Shown: piece by piece, positions 48,876-59,061 of the stretch
How positions within the stretch are numbered: the stretch's first letter is position 1
How the letters are laid out: every line of letters begins with the position of its first letter
Source of the DNA: Glandiceps talaboti
Lineage: Eukaryota; Hemichordata; Enteropneusta; Spengelidae
Reading direction: 5' to 3'
Assembly (NCBI RefSeq): GCF_964340395.1
Contig: NC_135551.1
Span: 8,475,379 to 8,539,378, forward strand
DNA length: 64,000 bases
The notes under the pieces: generated by a model
Databases searched by the model: none
What the model was told of the DNA's origin: nothing
The model's input: only the letters and a program-made list of their open reading frames with translations
Position numbers and translations under genes: made by a program

Positions 48876-49214
48876 CTGCTATCCAAACCCTTAGACTGAA
48901 ACCTCGATAGTTTTTAGACCCATCACTCGTAAAGGTCACTGTAAGAAAATTGGAAGGTACTTCAATTTCTTCATCTGGAGCCTCATCACAAACAATTCCG
49001 TTTCCATTGATTGACAGATGATCACAGCAACATTCCACCTCAAAGAAAGTGATTTGGTAGAAGAGATTTCCTTCAGCATCGCCCTCAACGGCCACACAAG
49101 TTGTGATGTTAGTATTGGAATCATACACATCAGGATAATTTGGTGAAGTAATTGTCTGCTCTTCACCAGGAGAAAGGACAATACGTTGATCACAGGTATC
49201 AATTGGTTTAGCTT
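48876..49214 (-). CDS. CUB domain exon 2
   Basis: A 339-nt phase 1-1 exon, acceptor TTTGCTGTACAG and donor CAG|GTACGT on the minus strand. It encodes a full CUB domain with DTCDQRIVLSPGEEQTIT, SPNYPDVYDSN, VECCCDHLSI, VTFTSDGSKNYRGFSLRVW. It is close to CUB exon 1 (roughly three quarters of residues shared), so the two arose by recent exon duplication. There is an N-glycosylation site NIT in the second strand region. Confidence 0.88.
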
Positions 49215-49534
49215 CTGTACAGCAAAGAACGGAAATAGTATTTAGAGTTAAGAATGAGTGTTTCTGATGTAAATTTATGTCGCAAACCTCAGTCAATATG
49301 TTTGTTCGATCGACCTCGTTCTAGTGCCCTCTACATGCCATTCTAAGTCATGTATCTTCCACTTCGTTAGGCACCACGATATGTGCACTTTCTGTAATGC
49401 GACATACTCCACGGCATTAACCAAACATCCGTACTTCTACAGATGTAAAAGATACTAAACCAGCACGAGTGTGATAACCATGAGCAAAAAGGAATTAATA
49501 GGGATATAATGACTATCCGGTATCACAATGACGT

Positions 49535-49590
49535 ACGTATGCATGCATGCACACACACACATATACACACGCACACACACACGCACACAT
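49535..49590. repeat. (CA)n-rich microsatellite
   Basis: Imperfect CA and GCAT units within the intron between CUB exons 1 and 2. Confidence 0.85.
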
Positions 49591-49647
49591 TTATCTAAAT
49601 TACTGCATGACTATGCATGTTCTCTTAAAAAACCCTTGCCAACCTAC

Positions 49648-49989
49648 CTATAATATATGGTAGCCAAACCCTTATATGGAAACCTGTATTGATAACAGAT
49701 TCATCACTCGTAAACGTCACTGTAAGGTGATTGGAATGTACTTCAATTTCGCCATCTGGAGTGTCACCACATACAAGTTCATTTTCGTTGATTGACAGAT
49801 GGTCACAACAACATTCTAAATCAAAAGCAGTGATTTGGTAGAACAGATGTCCTTCAGCATCGCCCTCAACGCACGTTGTGGTATTAGAATTCGAATCATA
49901 CATATCTGGATAATTTGGTGAAGTAATTGTCTGCTCGTCACCAGGAGAGAGCACAATACGTTTGTCACATGTATCAGTTGGTATAGTTT
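49648..49989 (-). CDS. CUB domain exon 1 (first one visible)
   Basis: A 342-nt phase 1-1 exon between TTTTTATACAG and G|GTAGGT on the minus strand. It encodes a complete CUB domain: DTCDKRIVLSPGDEQTIT, SPNYPDMYDSN, DLECCCDHLSI, VTFTSDESVINTGFHIRVW. No signal-peptide exon was found upstream between here and the Kelch-like gene, so the 5' end of this gene is unknown. Order on the minus strand is CUB, CUB, CUB, linker, LDLa. The product is probably secreted or membrane anchored. Confidence 0.85.
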
Positions 49990-50066
49990 CTGTATAAAAA
50001 GCCGATAAATAGTATTGTTATAAGAATAGACGTTGCAGCTATAATTTTTTAAAAAGTGAAAAAACA

Positions 50067-50111
50067 CACATACATACATACATACATACATACATACATA
50101 CATACATACAT
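50067..50111. repeat. (ACAT)n microsatellite
   Basis: About 11 units. Confidence 0.95.
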
Positions 50112-50509
50112 TTATACGTCACCTGTCACCAATCTCGCATTCTGATTGGTCGAGAGCCCTGCAGATACACAGGCGTATTTTTCACCAACAGCCGTATTTT
50201 TGCTTGTTGTATCACCTGATCAAAAGTAGTTCTTCCATAAACAAACAAAATAGTGCTAATTCCTAGTTTAGAAAACACTAATTATATTCTTAGATTAGAC
50301 AAATAAATACATAAATAAATAAATAAATACAATAGCATGTTTGATTTGTTGTTATGTAAATTGATAGTAGGGATATTTTTACTAAAAATTTGACAGTTCG
50401 TGGTTTGTTGTCATGGTCACGTACTATACGTCAACTACATCGGTCTACTTACGTAGCTAGCAGACGACATTTGTTGACATACAACTTCGTACAAAACTAA
50501 AATTGAGTC
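50112..50509. other. non-coding, possible Crypton 5' flank
   Basis: No coding signal. ATTCTGATTGGTCGAG near 50142 contains a CCAAT-box-like ATTGG. The region leads into the Crypton-like ATG at 50510. Confidence 0.3.
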
Positions 50510-51405
50510 ATGGCTCGCATGAGAGCAACAGGTATTATGCCTGATTTCAAGGTAAAGTGTTTGGACATTCCGTCAGAGAATGAAGATGATATCAGCGACA
50601 TCGACATTACATGTGTACAACAAAATGAAATTTTACAGCAGAAGTTCAGTTTTGATGCCGAAGAAATCAGCGAATTCATCAGCGGACAACAAAACAAAAA
50701 CACAGTGAAGAAAACTAACTACGATGTACGTCGATTCCAAAGTTATATACACGATCGGTACGACGAAACGAAGCCCCTTGAAGAAATTCCACCGAGTATT
50801 TTGGATCAATATCTGCAAAGATTTTATAAGAATATCGTCAAAAAAGATGGGAGCGAATTTGAGCCAGATACGCTGTCGAGTTTCCAGCGCTCTGTCGATC
50901 GTCATCTCAGGCTGAATAACTACGGCAGAAGTATCGTATTGGATGACGAATTTACAACATCAAGAAACGTACTCGCAGCAAAGAGAAAAATGTTGAAGAA
51001 GGAAAGGGTCGAAAACCTAACGCAAGCATTGCCTTTTCTGCCGACGACGAAACCGTGTTGTATGAAAAGGGGTTGCTTGGTGTACAGAATCCCCGAGCAT
51101 TGTTAAATACGGTCTGGCTGAACAATACGAAACATTTTGGTCTACGCGGCGTGACAGAACATTATGACATGATGTGGGGTGATGTAACACTACAAACGAC
51201 AACTTGTGGAAAAGAGTTTCTACAGTTTGAGGAAAGGTTAACGAAAACACGTACCGGTGCACCACTTCAGGAGCGTGCGTTTAAACCAAAGATGTTCGCC
51301 ACGGGAAATGCTAGATGCCCCGTAGCAGCATATAAACGTTTCCGTGACCGAAGACCACCCAAAACACTATCTGACTCAGCCCCATCAAACAATACAGCGC
51401 TTTAA
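50510..51405 (+). pseudogene. Crypton-type DUF3504 tyrosine recombinase fragment, frameshifted
   Basis: The ATG at 50510 follows an acidic N-terminus with QQNKNTVKKTNYDVRRFQSY and LDQYLQRFYKNIVKKDG, typical of the N-terminal domain of Crypton-derived proteins (related to DUF3504 of ZMYM2 and QRICH1). A shift near 51040-51060 moves to a second frame: LLGVQNPRALLNTVW, KHFGLRGVTEHYDMMWGDV and FATGNARCPVAAYKRF. LRG..EH carries the first Arg expected of the tyrosine-recombinase tetrad. The frame ends at 51405, before the His-x-x-Arg and Tyr motifs, so the catalytic half is missing. The function in the intact family is DNA strand exchange during transposition. This copy cannot be active. Confidence 0.75.
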
Positions 51406-51418
51406 CCTTGAATTGGTG

Positions 51419-51764
51419 TTAGAGTAAATCCACAGCGTCTAGTAGGGATGGTTCCATTCTGGATGTTTTCTTGGGAAGGTGGTGAGTGTGGGGGTCTGTA
51501 GGATCTTTGAAAAGTTTTGAAGTAGCTGTTTTACCGTGGATGTGAACTTTGAATGCCTCGTTGGTGCAGGATAAATCATTCAAGTTGTAGCCTCCCCATA
51601 CAAGTAGCACTGTATTTTCCTGTTGCTGACTAATGTTCAACATTTGTCCAGCATGCATGTCCAGCATCCCTTCATTGACATGCTTTTGACCTCTATCAAT
51701 GGCCAGGTTGTTTCCTCTTTCCATCTTCCACCTCCTAAGGTGTATATTGATGTTGAACCATCAT
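51419..51764 (-). pseudogene. Kelch-like gene, exon 2 (frameshifted or partial)
   Basis: After the acceptor TTTACATTTTATTCAG (minus strand) the frame continues exon 1 in phase: DDGSTSIYTLGGGRWKEETT. It then reaches a TGA at about 51637-51639. An overlapping frame stays open to 51419 and includes ENTVLLVWGGYNLN, a second Kelch-like GG blade. The two Kelch-like parts are therefore in different frames, which implies an indel between them. The exon ends 14 bp from the end of the Crypton-type frame on the other strand, so the downstream blades have been lost or replaced. Confidence 0.45.
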
Positions 51765-51779
51765 CTGAATAAAATGTAA

Positions 51780-51783
51780 ATAA

Positions 51784-51839
<56 letters not shown>

Positions 51840-51842
51840 AAC
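51780..51842. repeat. (AAAT)n microsatellite
   Basis: About 15 units in the presumed intron of the Kelch-like gene. Confidence 0.95.
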
Positions 51843-51925
51843 ATAATATTTTTATCAAAAGAAAATACTGTTTGACCAGGAAATACCTATACAAACAACC
51901 CCATGGGGATGAAGAAAGGTGTTAA

Positions 51926-52007
51926 GATATTTAAGAAGCTTTGCATATAATTTCTTGCATGCTACATATTTAAGAAGCTTTGCATATAATTTCTTGCATG
52001 CTACATA
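51926..52007. repeat. about 39-bp tandem duplication
   Basis: ATTTAAGAAGCTTTGCATAT and TTTCTTGCATGCTACAT occur twice in direct succession. Confidence 0.9.
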
Positions 52008-52187
52008 GACAAATTTAGAAAACTGTCTTCAAAACCCATCTGTAGTTCCTGATACACAAACCCGATATTTACTAGTAAGGTAATAACCACAATGCGGATA
52101 TACGGATTATCACTGTTTATGTTTCAACGTTAGTTTACACACACACACACACGCTACCTCGCTCACTCGGCTCGGTAAAATACTCAC

Positions 52188-52335
52188 CATTGCAAATTCT
52201 AGTTTCCATATGTCCCTCAGCTGGATAATGCTCTCCTGATTCAAAAAAACGTTTTCTTGTTATTTTCTTTTGATCACTTGATTTCTCGATGAGCGGAATG
52301 AATCGAAAAGTAGTTAGGTCGAGATCGAGGGCCAT
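52188..52335 (-). CDS. Kelch-like gene, exon 1
   Basis: The minus-strand ATG at 52335 opens a 148-nt first exon ending AATG|GTGAGT, a strong donor. The 49 codons begin MALDLDLTTFRFIPLIEKSS and end PAEGHMETRICN. Joined in phase to exon 2 this gives P.EGH...ICNGDDGSTSIYTLGG, a spacing like the start of a Kelch beta-propeller blade. Kelch proteins of this kind often serve as substrate receptors or scaffolds, but no partner domain is visible. It is transcribed away from the duplicated promoter at 52.43-52.81 kb. Confidence 0.5.
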
Positions 52336-52424
52336 CGGGATCCGCGGGATGGGGGATTCACTTCACTCACACAGTGTCTCGAACTCCGAGCTCCTGGAAT
52401 TGGAATAAATCTCAAAAACTTACA

Positions 52425-52545
52425 AAAATAGTGGCTGAGTCTGGATAAACAACAGGTCGGAGAGTTTAGTTAACAGGAGCAAAATATAGTGGCTGAGTCA
52501 GGATAAACAACAGATCAGAGAGTTTAGTTTACAGGAGCGATTTCA
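52425..52545. repeat. 58-bp tandem duplication
   Basis: GTGGCTGAGTCTGGATAAAC, then AACAGGTCGGAGAG, and a second copy with three or four substitutions, between the Kelch-like start and the promoter duplication. Confidence 0.9.
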
Positions 52546-52624
52546 TCAGCGTTTGCATTCAAGACTTTCGGAATTTAAAAGTTCGGAGCATCATTTGCAT
52601 GCGAAAGGAAACGCAGTGACCTTT

Positions 52625-52812
52625 AAAAATGTACTAGTGACGTCAGTTTATCGCTCGGCATCGCGTGGCTTGTACGAGATAACGAACTGCGCATGTGTCG
52701 TGCGGCCATCTTTAAAATGTAAACATTAGTGACGTCAGTTTATCGCTCGGCATCGCGTGGCTTGTACGAGATAACGAACTGCGCATGTGTCGTGCGGCCA
52801 TCTTGGATTTTT
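52625..52812. promoter_or_regulatory. duplicated, apparently bidirectional promoter
   Basis: A 92-bp unit occurs twice. Each copy has a perfect CRE (TGACGTCA, about 52638 and 52730), an NRF1-like ACTGCGCATGTG, and a YY1-type GCGGCCATCTT. These are well-known core elements of TATA-less housekeeping promoters. The second copy ends GGCCATCTTGGATTTTT about 85 bp before the ATG at 52896 (+). The Kelch-like ATG (52335) lies about 290 bp away in the other direction. The factors are inferred from motifs only. Confidence 0.65.
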
Positions 52813-52895
52813 ACGATTCTACAGTAGGTATAGGCGATTTTGCATAGTGGCAAGCCAGACAAACGGCCAAACAGTCTCGAAGAGAACTTGCTGCA

Positions 52896-52986
52896 ATGGC
52901 GCGAGCAGCCAAGGAACTCGGCCGACGTCGTGGTGGCATGAGGGCTGCCCCTGCAGCTCTTGTCTCACAATTTAATCCCAACAGTA
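52896..52986 (+). CDS. unrecognised two-exon gene, exon 1
   Basis: The ATG at 52896 opens 30 codons (MARAAKELGRRRGGMRAAP...) ending at a strong donor A|GTAAGT in phase 1. The N-terminus is Arg/Ala-rich and basic. It begins about 85 bp downstream of the duplicated YY1/NRF1/CRE promoter, which supports this start. Exon 2 at 53484 continues in phase. Confidence 0.6.
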
Positions 52987-53483
52987 GTAAGTATTTAGTA
53001 AAACGATTTGTCCTGTAGACAGTTTAAATAGTTTTGGTTGTTGTGGTATTGTTTACACATTTTTTATAGTGTATTTATCTGTTAAAACAATTCTGGTAGT
53101 TTAATAATAAAGTAGAGGTTTCTATTGGGTTGTAAATAAAATAGATATGAAAAGAGATCCCTACACCTAACCCATTGAAATGCCAGCTAAGCTATTTAGC
53201 TAGCTGCATCATTTTTTATGTTTATTTGCATGTGTTGTTTGTGTGTTTCTTCTCTGTGAAACTAATGTTTTAACATGTTGGTTAATAGCTGACAAAGGCA
53301 CACTAACTGATGTTTTATTAATTGATATCTTTCTCTTTTTTTTTAGATTTCAGGTTACATTAACAAAAACGTTTACTCAATATTGTTGTACAGGTGTATT
53401 TTTGATAATTAATACAACTTTATGTATATACAGCCAACTAACCTAAACTTTTCATCCCATTCAAACATTTCTATTTATTACAG
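52987..53483 (+). other. intron of the unrecognised gene
   Basis: GTAAGT donor and TTTATTACAG acceptor. AT-rich, with no other feature. Confidence 0.6.
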
Positions 53484-54555
53484 GCAGCGGTGTATCCTCT
53501 GATGAAACACATGACCATTGGTCAGCAATTGCAAATGATAAAATATTTCAGGTGACAGATGATATTTCATCAACGAAGGAGCCCATGTATTGTTTGTTCA
53601 GAATAACCATGTGAGTGTGGTCAAAGTCAAAAAGGTTCTGAGTAATGGTAAAATTAAAATTGAATGTGGAGATGGTGTGAGTGTTTGTATATGCAACCCA
53701 AGCACCATAGTAAACGAGGATGACCTATTTGAATTGGTACCAGTAGATATCAATTGTTTGAATATTGGAAGTAACATATTAGGAGTGTGGAGTGATGGGG
53801 GAATGGAGGATGTGCCCTGTAGAGGTAGGTGTACACTTAAGTTAGAGTATGCCACTGAATTATCATCTTGTGTTGTGACATCAGTAGGTAAGTCGTGTGT
53901 GTGGGCACATTTCTCGGATAGCCCTGCAGATGTTCAATGTGCACTCGATCAGGTCTGTTTGAAACCAAAGGGTATTGAACGCTGTCCACCTGAGTTCTTG
54001 CCCGATGGTGAAACAGATCCTGATGATAAAAATGCCATTGAACATCTGAGGGCTATCCTTCAACGTATTAATTGCGAATATAAGTTTTTGACAGTAGAGT
54101 ACAACATCGTTATGAGTGACATGGAGGCAGAAAATGACCGACAGGTCAGTGTCATTCAAGGGCTGGTTGATCCGAACAAGCAATACTACGAAGATAGTAC
54201 CTTGTTAAAAGATGTCATAACTCTGCACAGTGATAGTACATCCCGCCAAAACCAGAGAATGAGAAGAAAGTACATAAACTTCCTGTCAACTACAGACTCT
54301 GGAACTTTTGCAACATGTTTACAAGACCATTTTTCTGGAGACACCACAGTTCAACTGGAAGGGACTAATATAGTTTTCGATGAGTTAGCTGATGCCTTGG
54401 GCTCTGGTGATGACAATGAGAAAAAAAGTGCTAAGGTAAATGAACAGCAGTACAAACTTAAGAATTTAATGCAGGATAAATCCAGTGTCATTAAACATTT
54501 TGCAAGAGAATATGGAAAGTGGCGAAGTGACATCCTGCCTTCAGCTGTTGAGTGA
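53484..54555 (+). CDS. unrecognised gene, exon 2, with one probable 1-base deletion
   Basis: Exon 2 starts in phase (SGVSSDETHDHWSAIANDKI). Near 53579-53583 the reading moves to another frame, consistent with one lost G in GGAGCCC. It then stays open for about 325 codons to TGA at 54555 (HVLFVQNNHVSVVKVKKVLS at the start, GKWRSDILPSAVE at the end). The N-terminal part, with VSVVKVKKVLSNGKIKI and IVNEDDLFELV, looks like a small beta-rich module. The C-terminal half is helical and charged. There is no signal peptide or transmembrane segment. I do not recognise the family. A transposon-like segment lies just downstream, so it may be part of a larger mobile-element protein. Confidence 0.55.
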
Positions 54556-54614
54556 TGTTAATGATTTATACTGTGCTGCGTACCCCATACTTACCTTCGA
54601 AAAACCCTAGATAG

Positions 54615-54959
54615 CAATGGGCAAATAATAGGGCCCAGAAAATTACCAATTGGGAAAATCAGGATTCTTGCACAAGTTGTGCAATCAGATCATTATGTGA
54701 AGCATTCGGCCAATCCACAAGCGAGTCTGTTGGACATCCAAACCAATTTCAAGCATATATTGGAAATAAAAAAAATGAACTGGAATCATTTAGAGGTAAC
54801 AGGTTTAACTGCCTCTACAAAAATGCAACAGCAGCCTTCTATCACTCACATGATGCAGTGCAATACTGCAAAAGCCTTCCACCGAGTGAAAAAAATCAGG
54901 TAATAAAATGTGTAGAGGCTGATTTTGAGGACAACACTCTGCTTGCAGGCACCCCTTGA
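54615..54959 (+). pseudogene. transposon-like protein segment with RFN motif
   Basis: An open frame of about 115 codons without an own start includes HPNQFQAYIGNKKNELESFR, then GNRFNCLYKNATAAFYHSHD and KCVEADFEDNTLLAG. The F(R/K).NRFN..(F/Y).NA motif is one I know from a large, poorly described family of transposon-like proteins abundant in marine invertebrates. Its biochemical role is not established. It follows the gene at 52.9-54.6 kb by 60 bp on the same strand but in a different frame, so the two may be parts of one broken ORF. It ends in a stop where family members continue. Confidence 0.45.
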
Positions 54960-57590
54960 AACCTCTATGAATATAATTTAATGTCAATAGCACTTCCGTA
55001 AATCCCTTTGCAAAAATATGCATAAGTAATTAGTGGGACTTTTAGCAGAACAGAATTTTAGGCGAAATTGATTTTAGAATATTTTGTGATTTACAAGGCA
55101 CATTATTCATAGTTGTAATGGTAAATCACAACTATACTTCCTAATAAGAGTGCATAAACACTTTTCCATGCACCAATGGTTAAACCAAGTCTGACAATGC
55201 TGTTTTCTTGTTGAAATCAGACCTTGAAATTGGGGAAAAAAAACTAATTTTGCAATTTTAAAGTTACAGCAGAAAAAAAAGACGAAAATTTAATACTTTA
55301 AAAATCCGTAACTCGAAAAGTTCTGGCCCGATTTTGAAAAATGAAGTGTCATTTTTCATATTTCAGTGAGATGTATCCAACTGAACTAAATTTAAATGGT
55401 CAGATACATAAACTAAAAAGTGCCTGCTTGACAGTAATGTTGTGTACTAAACCCGTCCACACAGATTATGTCTCCACTTAAATTATGATTCCATTTTTTT
55501 TTGATTCTTTAATATTTTATATTCAGTTATTATAAATATTAATAAATAATAAAATATTACTTAATGTGTATATAAGTGTCTGTGTTAGTGTGTGTTAATT
55601 ACCATTTGCTTACACACAGAGTGCACAAAAAAAGGCAATCACATACCTCAGTTTGGTAACTTTCTTTTTTCAACAGCAACTGCTTTGTTCAAAATATGTT
55701 TTTGGTTTTCAATAACTTTGAGAATTAGCTTAGCAATGTTGTTCTCGCCACTACCAAGCTCACATGAGTTACTTTACAAATTGAAAACAGTAGTTATGAT
55801 TCGACAAAATTATAAATGAAATGAAAAGTAATCAAAATACAAAGATGAAATTTCCGTCAACACGCCAGAATTTTTGACAATACGGCCACTATTCACTCTG
55901 TCATCCTCAATTTGGCCGTTACTGATATCTTCTCCATTTGACAACGGTAATAGTATATCCATGGCATTTTCATTGTTGTTTGTCATCATAATATCACAGA
56001 TTCTTCAGACAATGCCATATTCCTGTAATCACAGCGTCCGCAGATGCCCTGCACACTCTGCGACCGGTAACGACGAAGAGGGTATTTATAAAATATCGTA
56101 ACGTGAGCAATTACGCAGACGACAATTTCAAACTTAATATGTCATTGCCATATTGTTATTGTCGCAACTTCTTTTTTATTATTCAAAACCTATAATTTAC
56201 CAAAATAAATGAAACGAATAGAAATGCCTCGTGACATTCGTGAGACCAATCTCTCAAAGAAAGGAGAGGAAAGGGCATCTACTCAGTCGTACACACATCA
56301 TAAATGATTATAGATCACTATCATACCACAAGAGAGTTCAATATTCAATGAACGAGAGCAGGGTATCGTGCTACTTTAAATGACAATGTAATGCAAGAAT
56401 TAAAATTGGAAGGTGTGCTTTTTATTAAAGATGATGATCAGGTATAACATTCAGATGAAGAGTTCAGTTAAAGTACCTGCTAACGATTACTTTCTGTTCG
56501 ATGACGAGTTATCGTTTTTGTTGTATTGCTATGCCAATAATGTATTGAGACCAAAAGTGAGTGTCATTCATACCGGTAATAGACATATACAATTTTCTAC
56601 ATTGTTTCAGCTGCACTGTTAAAAAATAACATTGCTTATAACTTTACAGTGCTGTTTAGTAAAGGCTCCTTTGAAGTGTTTCTTTGAAATTAATGTTATA
56701 GCAATTTTTAAATATTCCCTCTCTTTTTGAATGTTATGTGTTAAACAGAGAAGATTTCCTGTGGTTTCTATTAGAAGGAAGAGTCAATAACCTGCCCTCG
56801 CTTGACAAGCTTTTGAATTATTAACCATTGGGAGATGCGAAAGCTAAGATGGCAAGTCTTATTAGAAAACGAATAACATAAGTTATTTCATTCCTCTGTA
56901 AATCAAGCTTTTTTTCCAGTTTTCCCGATATGTGCAACAATTTTTGGATCCACTAGAAATGAAACCATTCCAAATTTTTTCTCATTAATATTATAATGAA
57001 TGCTTTTGGTTAAAATATAATATGGTTACAATATAGGAAAAACACCATTTGAAGTTTTAATCAAAATATACTGCTGAATAACAGAATATTATACATAAAA
57101 TGCAGTATTCTAAATGTCGTACAAATGTATAGGTTTATTCATTCTGTAGGTGTTTGTTCATAAATACCCATTATGGTTTTTTATGTCCAAGCAATATAAT
57201 AAATCAATTATAAATTCGCGAAAAATTGTCAACAAATCTGTAGATATCCCTTTCAAACTGAAGATATTGTAAATAAGGGACCGTTTTGATGCAAATGTGT
57301 GGAGAAATAAAGCGATATACATGAGACTGATTGCAATGCATGATTGGGCCGTGTATTTTGTTTGAGATTATGTGACATTTACCCATCCTGTGTGGAAAGA
57401 TTACTGAGTTCTTCACAAATGGCAAGTTTGTAAATTTTTAACGTTTAAAAAACTGGAACTGGATTTTTAAAGCTGTTTGCTCAGATATCATGACTTGCTG
57501 GTAAAATTGATAACATGGGTGGCATTTATATATCTGCAAAACTATATACACATAGTTATGAATAATTGTTTTTCTGGTGTCAAACATTGC
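54960..57590. other. non-coding, no feature recognised
   Basis: AT-rich, with short random frames. No repeat or domain is recognised. Confidence 0.4.
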
Positions 57591-57598
57591 ATCTTTAG

Positions 57599-57711
57599 GT
57601 GTTCAAGATGTTAAAGTCCACACAAAGAAGTATATCCGTAGCGCATTAGAAACACACCTTGGTATGAGTATGGATATTACATCAGATCATCACAATAAAT
57701 GCGCGACATAG
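57599..57711 (+). CDS. possible small terminal exon
   Basis: After a good acceptor (CATTGCATCTTTAG) a frame of 36 codons reads VQDVKVHTKKYIRSALETHL, then GMSMDITSDHHN, to a TAG stop. The pattern resembles the helical end of DEK-C-type DNA-binding domains, but it is too short to assign. The upstream exons were not found. Confidence 0.3.
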
Positions 57712-57879
57712 CCGCGGGTGGCGCTGTTCAACATACGGGCATATATTCCTGACTGTCTATTTGTCGTCAAAGCCACAGCAGACGGCAGCAGACGCCTGTG
57801 ACATTTTTTGTATCATGAATACGACAAAAAAGTGATAGATTACCAACTTTTGAATGATATTGACATTCACCATATATGA

Positions 57880-57962
57880 CGAAGTGGGAAACAAACTAGA
57901 ACTGCTTCAAAGTCACGACTGTACTTGGTGGAAAGAATAATTTCAAAACGAGTTAAGGCTAA
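57880..57962 (+). CDS. possible exon with chromodomain-like start
   Basis: An open stretch ends at a strong donor, GCTAAG|GTGAGT, in phase 0. The last codons read SKSRLYLVERIISKRVKAK. Y.VE.I...R. is how chromodomains begin, but the aromatic W and Y residues that follow in that fold are not here. The next exon (58154) starts in the same phase. There is no ATG in this frame, so the 5' limit is uncertain. Confidence 0.3.
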
Positions 57963-58153
57963 GGTGAGTTTACAATTTTGTTGATTCTGTCATCTGCAAG
58001 TACTGCAACTAATACATTTACGGTTTGGTAAGATGACAATCATGTGAGTGCTAAACTGAAACATAAACTGAAATTCTCAGAAAATGAAAATAACAATGAT
58101 ACAAACGTAAACAAAAATATGCTTGATTTGTCGATACAGCTTTAACGGTTAAG

Positions 58154-58360
58154 AGGTCCTATACTTTAACACAACAACGGAGAAAAAGACCTAGAAGAAA
58201 TGTAGGTAAAGTAGTCAGAGATGATACCAGGAAAGAATTGGACGCTTTCAAAGAATATGAAAGGCTTTCAGTGCCTGAGCTGAAGAAGAAACTAAAAGAT
58301 CTTGGTATCACTACACGACTACGGAGACAAGACAAGATAAACTTATTCAAATGTTACTGA
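58154..58360 (+). CDS. SAP-domain exon
   Basis: From the possible acceptor GGTTAAG a phase-0 frame encodes a basic stretch (TQQRRKRPRRNVGKVVRDD) and then YERLSVPELKKKLKDLGI, TTRLRRQDK, a good SAP helix-turn-helix (about 35 residues), a DNA-binding module. At the end the frame turns into NLFKCY and a stop. A one-base shift would instead give KLIQMLLNH, the expected last SAP helix, so there is a probable frameshift at about 58338. The neighbouring open stretch at 57880-57962 splices to it in phase. Confidence 0.5.
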   Translation, partial: RSYTLTQQRRKRPRRNVGKVVRDDTRKELDAFKEYERLSVPELKKKLKDLGITTRLRRQDKINLFKCY

Positions 58361-58399
58361 ATCATTGTCAGAATATCCCGATTTAAATAAGCTTGGTCA

Positions 58400-59055
58400 C
58401 TGATGATCTTATTGAATAAAACAAGTTCAAATTTAGTTTGTGTTGTGTTGTGTCTAGTCTGTGCTGGGTGTGATGCTGAATGTAGCTTGTTTTGTGTTTT
58501 TTACGCGTATGTTCTGGTGTGACGCTGATTGGTGGTGGTGAGAAGGCATGTCTCATACAGATGTCTATCAAATATAAATATACTTTAAATGTTAGTAGTG
58601 TCCCTACCAATGGATGAAAATTCAAGTTCCTTTCTTTTTCAAGATTAAGAAAAATTGAATGAGATGAAAGTGAGAAAAAAAAGTTATAAAACAGAAGTGG
58701 TCTACCAGTACACTGGAATAAACTGAGTCCTGATTAAATGTACACATGTAAAGCAGTTGTAAGGGGAGAAACCAAAATAATGATAATTTAATTGAAGTCA
58801 AACACTCACATTTTTAAGCCAGTGTATTAAGCATTAGAAGGTCAATAAAAACTTGTTTGGTGGTCTGTGATTGACAATAGACTGTGTTAAAGGAGATTAC
58901 TGATGTTGCCGTGTAGACTGAATTAGAAGAAATGTTCATTCATCAACACTCAGATTATTTGAGTTGGTTGTCTTATGGAACTCGTTACACATCTAAAATC
59001 ATGCATTGAGGCTATACATATCGACAGAGCTTGTAATGGTGACATGTCACATATG
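58400..59055. other. non-coding, no feature recognised
   Basis: Nothing beyond short random frames. Confidence 0.4.
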
Positions 59056-59061
59056 ACCTTG

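Noticed and set aside
50633-51265. Minus-strand open frames over the Crypton fragment
   Set aside because: Antisense shadows. The + strand shows the family motifs.
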